The notes below the pieces were generated by a model. That model saw only the letters and a program-made list of their open reading frames with translations. It ran no database searches and was not told the origin of the DNA. The translations under genes and the position numbers were made by a program. Below are positions 51,819-61,952 of a stretch of 64,000 nucleotides of DNA, piece after piece. The stretch's first letter is position 1. Every line of letters begins with the position of its first letter. The stretch is from assembly GCF_018614075.1 (NCBI RefSeq), contig NZ_JAGGOZ010000013.1, positions 1-64,000 of the forward strand. The letters run 5' to 3'. Origin of the DNA: Streptomyces sp. ISL-94 (GTDB taxonomy: Bacteria > Actinomycetota > Actinomycetes > Streptomycetales > Streptomycetaceae).

Positions 51819-54245
51819 ATGCACCACTCCCCGGATCGCCGCGCCGCCGAGCCCTCCCCAGCCCACGACCTCTTCGTACGGGTCCGGGGCGCCCGGGAGC
51901 ACAACCTGCGCGGCGTGGACGTGGACATCCCGCGCGACGCGCTGACCGTGTTCACCGGCGTCTCCGGCTCCGGGAAGAGCTCGCTCGCCTTCGGCACGCT
52001 CTACGCCGAGGCCCAGCGCCGGTACTTCGAGTCCGTGGCCCCGTACGCCCGCCGCCTCATCCACCAGATCGGCGCGCCGAAGGTGGACTCCGTGACCGGG
52101 CTGCCGCCCGCCGTCTCCCTGGAGCAGCGCCGCTCCTCCCCCGGCTCGCGCTCCTCCGTCGGCACGGTGACCCTGCTGTCCAACTCCCTGCGGATGCTGT
52201 ACTCCCGGGCCGGCACCCATCCCCCGGGAGCGCAGCGGCTCGACTCCGACGCCTTCTCCCCCAACACCACGGCGGGGGCTTGCCCTTCGTGCCACGGACT
52301 GGGCCGGATCCACCGCACCAGCGAGGAACTCCTCGTACCGGACGCCGGGCTGTCGATCCGTCAGGGGGCCATCGCCGCGTGGCCGGGCGCCTGGCAGGGC
52401 AAGAACCTGCGGGACATCCTGGAGGCGCTGGGCCATGACGTGGACCGGCCGTGGCGGGAGCTGCCGGCGAAGGACCGCGAGTGGATCCTGTTCACCGAGG
52501 AGCAGCCGGTGGTCACCGTGCACCCGGTGCGGGAGGCAGAGCGGATCCAACGGCCCTACCAGGGCACCTACATGAGCGCCCACCGCTACGTGATGCGGAC
52601 CTTCGCGGACAGCAAGAGCGCCACCCTGCGGGCCCGCGCCGAGAGGTTCCTCGCCGATGCGCCGTGCCCGGCGTGCGAGGGGCGGCGGCTGCGGCCTGAG
52701 GCGCTGGCCGTGACCTTCGCGGGCCGCGGCATCGCCGAGCTGGCGGCACTGCCGCTGACCGGCCTGGACGGCGTACTCGCCGCAGCGCGTCCGGACGGGG
52801 AGGCGGCGCGGGTGCTCGCCGAGGACCTGCGCTCCCGTATCGGGCCCGTCGTAGAGCTCGGGCTCGGCTACCTGAGCCTGGACCGCACCGCGCCCACCCT
52901 GTCCGCGGGCGAGCTCCAGCGGCTGCGGCTGGCCACCCAGCTGCGGTCGGGGCTGTTCGGGGTGGTGTACGTCCTGGACGAGCCGTCGGCGGGGCTGCAC
53001 CCGGCGGACACCGAGGCGCTGCTCGGCGTACTGGACCGGCTGAAGGAGGCGGGGAACACGGTCTTCGTCGTGGAGCACCACCTGGACGTGGTGCGGCATG
53101 CGGACTGGCTGGTGGACGTGGGGCCGCTGGCCGGGGAGCACGGCGGGCGGGTGCTGTACAGCGGTCCGCCGCAAGGGCTGGCCGGCGTAGCGGAGTCGGC
53201 GACAGCGCGGCACCTCTTCACGGGGGGCGAGGTGCCTGCGCGGACGAGGCCGGTACGGAAGGCGACGGGGGCGGTGCGGCTCAGCGGCGTCGACCGGCAC
53301 AACCTGCGGGATGTGGACGCCGAGTTCCCGCTCGGGGTGTTCACGGCGGTGACCGGGGTGTCCGGGTCGGGGAAGTCCACGCTGGTGGGCCAGGTACTGG
53401 CGCGGGAGGTGGGCGAGCGGCTCACGGAGCCCGACTTTCCGGTACGGCGGCTGGTGGAGGTGGACCAGAAGCCGATCGGCCGGACGCCGCGCTCCAACCT
53501 GGCCACGTACACGGGTCTGTTCGACGTGGTGCGGCGGCTGTTCACGGCGGCGCCGGAGGCGCGGGCGCGCGGCTGGAAGGCGGGCCGGTTCTCCTTCAAC
53601 GTGGCGGGCGGCCGGTGCGAGACCTGCCAGGGCGAGGGTTTCGTCTCGGTGGAGCTGCTGTTCCTGCCCCGTACCTACGCCCCGTGCCCGGAGTGCGGAG
53701 GTGCCCGCTACAACGCCGAGACCCTGGAGGTCCGGTACGCCGGGCTGAACATCGCGGAGGTGCTGGGCCTGACGGTGGAGTCGGCGGCCGGCTTCTTCGC
53801 GGAGGTCCCGGCGGCGGCGCGCAGCCTGCGGGCGCTGGAGGAGATCGGGCTGGGATATCTGCGGCTGGGGCAGCCGGCGACCGAGCTGTCGGGCGGCGAG
53901 GCTCAGCGGATCAAGCTGGCCGCGGAGCTCCAGAGGCTGCGCCGGGACCACACGCTGTACCTGCTGGACGAGCCGACGGCCGGGCTGCATCCGGCCGATG
54001 TGCGGGTGCTGCTGCGGCAGTTGCACGGGCTGGTGGACGCCGGGCACTCGGTGGTGGTCGTGGAGCACGACATGGAGGTGGTGGCGGGCGCGGACTGGGT
54101 CCTGGACCTGGGGCCGGGCGGGGGCGCGGAGGGCGGCCGGATCGTCGCGGCGGGTACCCCGGAGGAGGTGGCGCACGCCGAGGGCAGCCGTACGGCGGGG
54201 TATCTCGCGCGGGCCGTCGAAGCCGGCCGGGAGGAGGACGGATAG
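51819..54245 (+). CDS. UvrA-like ABC ATPase (drug-resistance/UvrA2 type)
   Basis: 808 aa, shorter than UvrA (about 940-1000). It has two ABC halves, each with the UvrA arrangement: Walker A GVSGSGKSSLAF (about residue 47), zinc Cys in ACPSCHGLGRI and CPACEGRRL, signature LSAGELQRLRLA; then GVSGSGKSTLVGQ (about 510), CETCQGEGF and CPECGGARYNAETLEVRY, and LSGGEAQRIKLAAEL. The region between Walker A and signature in the first half appears shortened, which would remove the UvrB-binding domain. Such paralogues (DrrC, UvrA2) are linked to drug or DNA-adduct tolerance. The start is leaderless with TAAACT upstream. Confidence 0.87.
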   Translation: MHHSPDRRAAEPSPAHDLFVRVRGAREHNLRGVDVDIPRDALTVFTGVSGSGKSSLAFGTLYAEAQRRYFESVAPYARRLIHQIGAPKVDSVTGLPPAVSLEQRRSSPGSRSSVGTVTLLSNSLRMLYSRAGTHPPGAQRLDSDAFSPNTTAGACPSCHGLGRIHRTSEELLVPDAGLSIRQGAIAAWPGAWQGKNLRDILEALGHDVDRPWRELPAKDREWILFTEEQPVVTVHPVREAERIQRPYQGTYMSAHRYVMRTFADSKSATLRARAERFLADAPCPACEGRRLRPEALAVTFAGRGIAELAALPLTGLDGVLAAARPDGEAARVLAEDLRSRIGPVVELGLGYLSLDRTAPTLSAGELQRLRLATQLRSGLFGVVYVLDEPSAGLHPADTEALLGVLDRLKEAGNTVFVVEHHLDVVRHADWLVDVGPLAGEHGGRVLYSGPPQGLAGVAESATARHLFTGGEVPARTRPVRKATGAVRLSGVDRHNLRDVDAEFPLGVFTAVTGVSGSGKSTLVGQVLAREVGERLTEPDFPVRRLVEVDQKPIGRTPRSNLATYTGLFDVVRRLFTAAPEARARGWKAGRFSFNVAGGRCETCQGEGFVSVELLFLPRTYAPCPECGGARYNAETLEVRYAGLNIAEVLGLTVESAAGFFAEVPAAARSLRALEEIGLGYLRLGQPATELSGGEAQRIKLAAELQRLRRDHTLYLLDEPTAGLHPADVRVLLRQLHGLVDAGHSVVVVEHDMEVVAGADWVLDLGPGGGAEGGRIVAAGTPEEVAHAEGSRTAGYLARAVEAGREEDG

Positions 54246-54248
54246 GCT
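54243..54248 (+). promoter_or_regulatory. Leaderless -10 element overlapping upstream stop codon
   Basis: TAGGCT ends 6 nt before ATG 54255; its TAG is the stop codon of the UvrA-like gene. This is a second case of a stop codon serving as a -10 within 2.5 kb. Confidence 0.5.
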
Positions 54249-54254
54249 GCCCGG

Positions 54255-54647
54255 ATGTTCTGGAGACGCCTGGGGGACCCGGCCCCGGCGGCGGGCGAGA
54301 CCGCCGCCGCTCAGGGGGAGAGCGCCGCGCTTCCCGTGGAGGAAGCCGCACCGGAGCCGATCGATCCGGCGGCGCCGGTCGCGCGCCTCCCCGTGACGAA
54401 CAGCGGGCAGGAGCGGTTGACGCTCATTCTCGAACCGTGGGCCTGGGACGAATGTGTGGAGCCGGGCGAAACGGTGACGGTCGTGACCGTCGGCACCCCC
54501 GGCAGCGACCGGCCCTGGTCGGGCACCACCGTGCCCAACGAGCCCTTTCAGCTGGACCACCACCCGGACACGCTGGTGGTCTGGGCGAACGGCGATCTGA
54601 CGATCATCGAGGACGCGTCCGGGAACGAACTGATCCGCTGGCCCTGA
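54255..54647 (+). CDS. Conserved hypothetical protein
   Basis: 130 aa. The N-terminal about 45 residues are Ala/Pro/Glu-rich. The C-terminal domain has LTLILEPWAWDECVEPGETV, TVVTVGTPGSDRPW and VVWANGDLTIIEDASGNEL, reading as a small all-beta domain with a single Cys. No family is recognised; no export signal is seen. It starts 9 bp after the UvrA-like gene without a Shine-Dalgarno, and ends only 3 bp from the converging histidine phosphatase gene. Confidence 0.7.
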   Translation: MFWRRLGDPAPAAGETAAAQGESAALPVEEAAPEPIDPAAPVARLPVTNSGQERLTLILEPWAWDECVEPGETVTVVTVGTPGSDRPWSGTTVPNEPFQLDHHPDTLVVWANGDLTIIEDASGNELIRWP

Positions 54648-54650
54648 GGC

Positions 54651-55304
54651 TCAGGCGTCACCCGGCAGAAGGTGCTGCGGCAGTTCGCGGAAGCTCCACT
54701 GCCCCTGGCGGCGGGTGAACTGCCAGACGAGGTCGTAGCGGTCGGGCCAGGCCGCGGGGACGCCGAGGACGTGGTGGACTCCGAGGGCGCCGACCAGGCG
54801 GGGGATGCCGGTGTGCTCCCAGCAGACGAGTACGGGCATGGGCGCGGCCAGCACGGCGTGGGCGAGGGCCGGTTCGGCGCCGAGGCCGAACTCGGTGCGG
54901 ACGGGGGTGTGCAGGGCGGCGGCCAGCGCCGCCACGGTCTGCTTGCACCGCGCGGGGGCTGCGCCGCCCTTGCCGCCGGCCGCGAAGACTGCGGCGGGGC
55001 GGGGCAGCGAGGAGCCGCGGGCGGGCGGAAAGATCCGCGGCAGCTCTTCGGCCCGGCGCCAGCCGCGCCCGGCGAGCGAGCCGGGGTCGTCCTCGCCCTC
55101 CTCGTCCCAGCCGGTGTCACCGGCGTACGGCTTCTCCGCGTGCCGGATCACCATGACCAGCGCGTCCGCGGGGCCGTTCTGCGGGCCACGGGCCGCGGGG
55201 CGGGGATTCTCCTGCGCCGAGCAGCCGGCCGCCGCGAGGGGGGCGAGGGCTGCCGCCAGCACGCTGCGGCGGCGCGGTCCGGACCCTGCGGAGGCATGTG
55301 GCAT
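54651..55304 (-). CDS. Histidine phosphatase family lipoprotein
   Basis: 217 aa. The N-terminus has a basic stretch RRRSVLAAALAP and a lipobox-like LAAAGC, so the protein is probably exported and lipid-anchored, perhaps via Tat. The catalytic domain starts at ALVMVIRHAEKP, where RHAE carries the phosphorylated His; later CWEHTGIPRL supplies the second His. Between them are CKQTVAALAAAL and the acid region. Substrate unknown. ATG 55304 is preferred; GTG/ATG alternatives upstream lack support. Its stop lies 3 bp from that of the hypothetical protein on the other strand. Confidence 0.78.
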   Translation of the reverse strand: MPHASAGSGPRRRSVLAAALAPLAAAGCSAQENPRPAARGPQNGPADALVMVIRHAEKPYAGDTGWDEEGEDDPGSLAGRGWRRAEELPRIFPPARGSSLPRPAAVFAAGGKGGAAPARCKQTVAALAAALHTPVRTEFGLGAEPALAHAVLAAPMPVLVCWEHTGIPRLVGALGVHHVLGVPAAWPDRYDLVWQFTRRQGQWSFRELPQHLLPGDA

Positions 55305-55651
55305 GCGGCCACTGTTCCGCACGCGCCGCAGAGCGCCGGGGCGCGGCGCGGCGTACGGCCCGTACGAGCGCCCGGTCGGCGGATCGGGTCAGCCGATCGG
55401 CCCAGGCGGCGGGCCTGGGGCCGGGACGCCCGTACGGGAATTCGGGGTGGGGAGTACGCCCGGCCGGGTCCGCCGGGTCGGGCGGCCCGGTTCGGGCTCG
55501 GTTGGCCGGGCCGGGCTCGGTTGGCCAGACCGGGCTCGGGCGGCCGGGGCGCCCGCGCCGGGGTCCGGCGGCCGGGCGCTCGTACGGGCGGCCCGGGCCG
55601 GGGACTGCCGGGACCGCCGGGGCCCGCAGGGACCGCCGGGGCCCGCCGCGG
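55305..55651. other. G-rich intergenic region downstream of sdhB
   Basis: 347 bp between the end of sdhB and the start of the histidine phosphatase gene. It is a mosaic of short direct repeats: GGGCTCGGTTGGCC occurs twice around 55494-55526, and an 18-bp unit is duplicated at 55610-55646. No gene is seen. The repeats can fold into GC-rich hairpins and may help terminate sdh transcription. Confidence 0.45.
55610..55646. repeat. 18-bp tandem repeat downstream of sdhB
   Basis: Two perfect copies of GGGACCGCCGGGGCCCGC (55610-55627, 55629-55646), 1 bp apart, ending 5 bp before the sdhB stop. Each contains a self-pairing CCGGGGCCC-type core. Confidence 0.6.
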
Positions 55652-56388
55652 TCAGCCCTTGCGGACCGCCCTCAGCCACTCCTTGTTCATGGCGGCGATC
55701 GACGGCAGCGGGATGCCCTTCGGGCAGGCCGTTGCGCATTCGCCGGTCAGGGTGCAGCCGCCGAAGCCCTCCTCGTCCATCCTGGCCACCATGTCCAGCA
55801 CGCGGCTCTCGCGCTCGGGCGAGCCCTGCGGGAGGACGCCCAGGTGGTTGACCTTGGCGGAGGTGAAGAGCATCGCCGAGCCGTTCGGGCAGGCCGCCAC
55901 GCACGCACCGCAGCCGATGCACTCGGCGTGCTCGAAGGCGTGGTCGGCGTCGGCCTTGGGCACGGCGGTGGCGTGCGCCTCGGGCGCGGCCCCGGTCGGC
56001 GCGGTGATGTAGCCGCCTGCCTGGATGATGCGGTCGAAGGCGCCGCGGTCGACCACGAGGTCCTTGACCACCGGGAAGGCCGAGGCGCGCCACGGCTCGA
56101 CGTCGATGGTGTCGCCGTCGGCGAAGGACCGCATGTGGAGCTGGCAGGTGGTGGTGCGCTCCGGTCCGTGGGCGTCGCCGTTGATGACGAGGCTGCACGC
56201 GCCGCAGATGCCCTCGCGGCAGTCGTGGTCGAAGGCGACCGGGTCCTCGCCGCGGACGATGAGGTCCTCGTTGAGGGTGTCGAGCATCTCCAGGAAGGAC
56301 ATGTCCTTCGAGATTCCGTCGACCTCGTAGGTGGCCATGGCGCCGGGGGCGTCGGGGTTGTGCTGGCGCCAGACGCGCAGGGTGAGCT

Positions 56389-56392
<4 letters not shown>
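55652..56392 (-). CDS. sdhB: Succinate dehydrogenase iron-sulfur subunit
   Basis: 246 aa. Cys motifs for the three clusters are present: [15 protein letters not shown] plus a Cys in TTTCQLHM for [2Fe-2S], then [15 protein letters not shown] and [17 protein letters not shown] for the two C-terminal clusters. It passes electrons from SdhA to the quinone site in SdhC. ATG 56392 overlaps the sdhA stop (ATGA). The operon order is sdhC-sdhA-sdhB with no SdhD, as in the three-subunit type. Confidence 0.93.
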
Positions 56393-58353
<1,961 letters not shown>

Positions 58354-58355
58354 GG

Positions 58356-59060
58356 TCAGTTCACCACTCCGGTCATGACGGCCACGGGGACGGAGACGAA
58401 GCCCGCGAAGAGGACGAGGGCCAGGGCGTTGGCCAGGAACTTCAGCGTCCGCTCGCGCCGGGCGTTGCCCGCGCCGAGGGTCTGGGCCGCGCTCCAGAAG
58501 CCGTGCCGTACGTGCAGGCCGAGGGCGGCCATCGCCACGATGTAGACGGTGTTCCCGTACCAGGTGGAGAAGGTGGCGAGGACGTTCTCGTACGGGTGGC
58601 CCGCCCAGGCGCGCTCGTTCACGGTGAGCGTGGTGAGGTCCAGCAGGTGCCAGACGATGAAGAGGGCGAGGATGATGCCGCCCCAGCGCATGGTGCGGGT
58701 GGCGTAGCTCGCGCGGCGGCGCTTGTGGGCGTACTTCACCGGGCGGGCGAGCCGGCCGCGGCGGCTGAGCTGGTACGCGGACACGGCGTGTGCGACGACC
58801 GCGGCGAGGAGCACCACGCGGACGATCCACAGGGCCCACTCGTGGTGGAGGAAGGGCGAGCCGAGGGTGCGCAGCCAGTGGGCGTAGCCGTTGAACTCGT
58901 CCGCCCCGAAGAAGATCTTGAGGTTGCCGAGCATGTGCACGACCAGGTAGCCGAGCATGATCAGGCCGGAGACGGCCATCACGGTCTTCTTGCCGAGGGA
59001 GGAGTCCCAGATCGTGCGCGTGGTGGACGGCCGTCGACCCGTCCGCGTTGCCAAAGCCAT
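58356..59060 (-). CDS. sdhC: Succinate dehydrogenase cytochrome b subunit
   Basis: 234 aa with five hydrophobic helices (for example [39 protein letters not shown] and [15 protein letters not shown]). His in [22 protein letters not shown] and VWHLLDL are candidate haem ligands, consistent with a di-haem, single-polypeptide membrane anchor. It binds quinone and anchors SdhAB. First gene of the operon; the ribosome site is weak. A LysR gene is divergent across 93 bp. Confidence 0.9.
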   Translation of the reverse strand: MALATRTGRRPSTTRTIWDSSLGKKTVMAVSGLIMLGYLVVHMLGNLKIFFGADEFNGYAHWLRTLGSPFLHHEWALWIVRVVLLAAVVAHAVSAYQLSRRGRLARPVKYAHKRRRASYATRTMRWGGIILALFIVWHLLDLTTLTVNERAWAGHPYENVLATFSTWYGNTVYIVAMAALGLHVRHGFWSAAQTLGAGNARRERTLKFLANALALVLFAGFVSVPVAVMTGVVN

Positions 59061-59118
59061 GCCATTGACCGTAAGGACCAAAGTCCCGACAGGTCCAAGA
59101 CATGATGGAGCTGATCTC

Positions 59119-59135
59119 GATAGGGGATGCCTATC
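59119..59135. promoter_or_regulatory. LysR-type binding site between sdhC and lysR
   Basis: GATAGGGGATGCCTATC: perfect 6-bp arms with a 5-bp centre, containing a T-N11-A box (ATAG...CTAT), as LysR-family regulators prefer. It lies 59 bp from sdhC and 19 bp from the lysR start and overlaps the probable lysR -35/-10 region (TATCCT at 59142-59147), suggesting autoregulation. Confidence 0.55.
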
Positions 59136-59153
59136 AGGCCGTATCCTGGGGGG

Positions 59154-60032
59154 ATGCAGTTCCAGCAGCTTCTGTACTTCGTGGCCGTCGCCGAGACCCG
59201 GCACTTCACCCGGGCCGCGGAGCGGGTCCATGTGGCACAGCCCTCGCTCTCCCAGCAGATCAAGGCGCTCGAGCGGGAACTGGGGGCCGAGCTCTTCAGC
59301 CGGGCGCGGGGCAACATCGCGCTGACCGACGCGGGTGAGGCGCTGCTTCCGCTGGCCCGCCGGATCCTGGCGGACGCGGACACGGCGCGACTGGAGGTGC
59401 AGGAGCTGGCGCAATTGCGCCGCGGGCGGGTCCGGCTGGGTGCCACGCCGAGCGTCTGCACGGGCCTGCTGCCGGACGTGCTGCGCGCCTTCCACGCCGC
59501 GCATCCGGGCATCGAGCTGCTGATCGAGGAGAGCGGCTCGCTCGACCTCGTGCGGGAGCTGGCGCGCGGGGCGCTGGACCTGGCGCTGATCGCGCTGCCG
59601 CTGCCGCCCTCGGCTCCGGCGCTGACCACGGTGGAGCTGCTGACGGAGGACCTCGTGGTGGTCTCCTCGGCGGAGCGGCCGGCGCCGGGCGGGGGCGGGG
59701 AGCTGACCATCTCCGGGCTGCGCGACGAGCCGATGGTGATGTTCCGGCACGGATACGACCTGCGGGAGCTGACCGTGGCGGCCTGCCGCGCGGAGGGCTT
59801 CGAGCCGGTGTTCACGGTGGAGGGCGGCGAGATGGACGCCGTCCTCGGTTTCGTACGGGCGGGGCTGGGCGTCGCGGTGGTCCCGGCGATGGTGGTGGAC
59901 CGGGCCGGCCCCGGGCTGCGGGCGACCCGCCTCTCCGGCTCCCCGCTGCGCCGCACGATCGCCCTGGCCCACCGTACGGACGTCGCTCCCCCACGTGCGG
60001 CGCGCGAGCTGAAGCGGATGCTGGTGGGCTGA
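59154..60032 (+). CDS. LysR family transcriptional regulator
   Basis: 292 aa. The N-terminal winged helix reads LLYFVAVAETRHFTRAAERV and AQPSLSQQIKALERELGAEL, followed by the linker helix and a periplasmic-binding-like effector domain (VRLGATPSVCTGLLPDVLRA, VFTVEGGEMDAVLGFVRAGL). It is divergent from sdhCAB with a palindromic T-N11-A site between, so control of succinate dehydrogenase is likely. There is no Shine-Dalgarno; TATCCT ends 6 nt before ATG. The effector is unknown. Confidence 0.87.
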   Translation: MQFQQLLYFVAVAETRHFTRAAERVHVAQPSLSQQIKALERELGAELFSRARGNIALTDAGEALLPLARRILADADTARLEVQELAQLRRGRVRLGATPSVCTGLLPDVLRAFHAAHPGIELLIEESGSLDLVRELARGALDLALIALPLPPSAPALTTVELLTEDLVVVSSAERPAPGGGGELTISGLRDEPMVMFRHGYDLRELTVAACRAEGFEPVFTVEGGEMDAVLGFVRAGLGVAVVPAMVVDRAGPGLRATRLSGSPLRRTIALAHRTDVAPPRAARELKRMLVG

Positions 60033-60044
60033 CCCGCCCGGCGG

Positions 60045-60689
60045 TCAGGCCGTGCGTATGGGCAGGACCCGGTCGAGCCCGTCGGCGAGCATCCCGAACG
60101 CCGTGTCGGCGTCGGCGACGGCCGCCGGGTGGGCCTCGTCGGCGCTCTGGCCGGCCTCGAGCCGGCGCCAGTTCACCCGGCCCAGCTCGTGCCGCACGGC
60201 CACCAGGTGCAGCGCCGCGAGCCGGGCGGTGAGCGGCGGCGCGGACTCCGACTCGAGGGCCGCGGCGAGGAGTTCGACCTCGCGGGCGCTGTAGAGGGCG
60301 ATACGGGACTCCAGGCTCGCGGTGGAGTAGAGCAGCCGCTGGAAAGCGAGGACCTCGGGGTGGCTGCAGAGCCCGGTGATCGGGTCCCGCCGGCCGAGGG
60401 CCTCCACGAAGTGCGCGTGCAGGGCACCGACGGGGCCCTGGCCCTCGGGCCGGTCGCGCACGATCCGCGCCGCTTCGTCCTGATGGTCGGCGAAGCGGTC
60501 CAGCACCAGATCCTCCTTGCTGGGGAAGTACCGGAACAGGGTGGGTTTGGAGACTTCGGCCGCGGCGGCGACATCCGCCACCGATACGGCATCGAAGCCC
60601 CGCTCCAGGAAGAGTTCCAGCGCCGTGGCCGCCAGCAGGCGACGCGTACGGAGCTTCTTGTTCTCGCGCAGACCCGTCGTGTTGTCCAT
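60045..60689 (-). CDS. TetR family transcriptional regulator
   Basis: 214 aa. The N-terminal HTH is typical: KKLRTRRLLAATALELFLER, GFDAVSVADVAAAAEVSKPT and LFRYFPSKEDLV. The C-terminal ligand domain is about 160 residues with several His/Arg near the pocket. It is divergent from a FAD monooxygenase gene with two dyads between them, so it probably represses that enzyme and itself, responding to an aromatic compound; the inducer is inferred. Confidence 0.87.
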   Translation of the reverse strand: MDNTTGLRENKKLRTRRLLAATALELFLERGFDAVSVADVAAAAEVSKPTLFRYFPSKEDLVLDRFADHQDEAARIVRDRPEGQGPVGALHAHFVEALGRRDPITGLCSHPEVLAFQRLLYSTASLESRIALYSAREVELLAAALESESAPPLTARLAALHLVAVRHELGRVNWRRLEAGQSADEAHPAAVADADTAFGMLADGLDRVLPIRTA

Positions 60690-60703
60690 GCCTCACACCC
60701 TAC

Positions 60704-60738
60704 CACAATTTTGTGACCGAGTTATTTTTTTAACCGGG
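60704..60738. promoter_or_regulatory. Two dyads between tetR and FAD monooxygenase
   Basis: CACAATTTTGTG (60704-60715) has 5-bp perfect arms around TT. Arms CCGAGTTA and TAACCGGG (60717-60738) match at 6 of 8 positions around six Ts. The region is strikingly AT-rich for this genome. Either or both are likely operators for the TetR product. Confidence 0.55.
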
Positions 60739-60796
60739 TTGCTTTTTCTCGGCGGAGCCGCTTTCCTTGAGTCACAACGCGACGAGAGGACTTCCG

Positions 60797-61864
60797 ATGA
60801 CCGACGTACTGATCGTGGGCTCCGGCCCCACGGGCCTGACCCTGGCCTGCGACCTCGCCCTGCGCGGCGTCGCCGTGCGGATCCTCGAGCGGCGCTCGGG
60901 CCCGCACCGCGAGTCCCGGGGCAAAGGACTCGACCGGGGCAGCTTGGAGGTCTTCGCCCGGCTCGGCACCGCCGAGCGGATCTCCGCCACCGGCACCCGG
61001 GGACTGGTGCTGCGCAAGTACTTCGACGGCGCACCCGTCAAGGACACGCCCGCCGGCGACGGCCTCGTCATCGGCCAGTGGCAGGTCGAGGAGGTCCTCC
61101 GCGAGCGGCTTGCCGGCCTCGGGGTCGCCGTCGAGTACGGGCTCCAGGTCGTCGGGATCGACCAGGACGAGACCGGGGTCACCGCGCGGCTGGCGGACGG
61201 CCGTTCCGTCCGCGCCCGTTACGCCGCCGGATGCGACGGCGGCCACAGCACCGTCCGCAAGGTCCTCGGAATCCCCTTCGAAGGACACACGGCGGAGACG
61301 GAGGTGATGACCCTCGGGGACGTGAAGGCGCCCGGACTGGGCCGTGGCTACTGGCACCAGTGGTTCACCTCGGACGGCGGCGGGATCCTGCTCTGCCCGA
61401 TACCGGGAACCGAGATCTTCCAGCTCCAGGCCTCGCGGGAACTGGACGAGCGGGGAGAGCCGCTGCCGCCCTCCCTGGAGGGCTTCCAGCGGCTCTTCGA
61501 CCGGCACGCCCGGATGCCGGGGATCCGGCTGGCGGAGCCGACGTGGCTGTCGGCCTGGCGGCTCAACGTCCGTATGGCCGCCCGGATACACGAGGGCCGG
61601 GCCTTCCTCGCCGGGGACGCGGCGCACGTCCACCCCATCGCAGGCGGGCTGGGCATGAACACCGGAATCCGGGACGCGGCAGCCCTCGGCCGGACCCTGG
61701 CTGCCGCCCTCTCCGGGTCCGCGGGGGAGGACGTACTCGACGGTTACGAGGCGGAGCGCCTGCCAGTGGCCGCCGAGCTGCTGGCCGACACCTCCCGGCG
61801 GATGGAGCGGGTTCTGGCAGCGGTCCGTGAGCCGGGTACCGGGACGGAGGCGGGCCTGGAGTGA
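60797..61864 (+). CDS. FAD-dependent aromatic monooxygenase (PHBH/RdmE-like)
   Basis: 355 aa. The N-terminal Rossmann motif is VLIVGSGPTGLTLACDLALR, followed by the RGKGLDRGSLEVFARLG segment. The DG motif is YAAGCDGGHSTVRKVLGI and the second FAD motif is FLAGDAAHVHPIAGGLGMNT. This is the class A flavoprotein hydroxylase layout, acting on phenols or polyketides with NAD(P)H and O2. It is somewhat short, lacking the C-terminal thioredoxin-like domain of phenol hydroxylases. The start follows GAGAGGA. Likely repressed by the divergent TetR. Confidence 0.87.
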   Translation: MTDVLIVGSGPTGLTLACDLALRGVAVRILERRSGPHRESRGKGLDRGSLEVFARLGTAERISATGTRGLVLRKYFDGAPVKDTPAGDGLVIGQWQVEEVLRERLAGLGVAVEYGLQVVGIDQDETGVTARLADGRSVRARYAAGCDGGHSTVRKVLGIPFEGHTAETEVMTLGDVKAPGLGRGYWHQWFTSDGGGILLCPIPGTEIFQLQASRELDERGEPLPPSLEGFQRLFDRHARMPGIRLAEPTWLSAWRLNVRMAARIHEGRAFLAGDAAHVHPIAGGLGMNTGIRDAAALGRTLAAALSGSAGEDVLDGYEAERLPVAAELLADTSRRMERVLAAVREPGTGTEAGLE

Positions 61865-61952
61865 GCGGCGGGCCTTGACGGAGGCGGTCCCCGGACCGAG
61901 CGGCGGGCCGCCCGCCGTGCCGGCGGCGAGCGGCCTGCGCCGGGCTTCCCCG

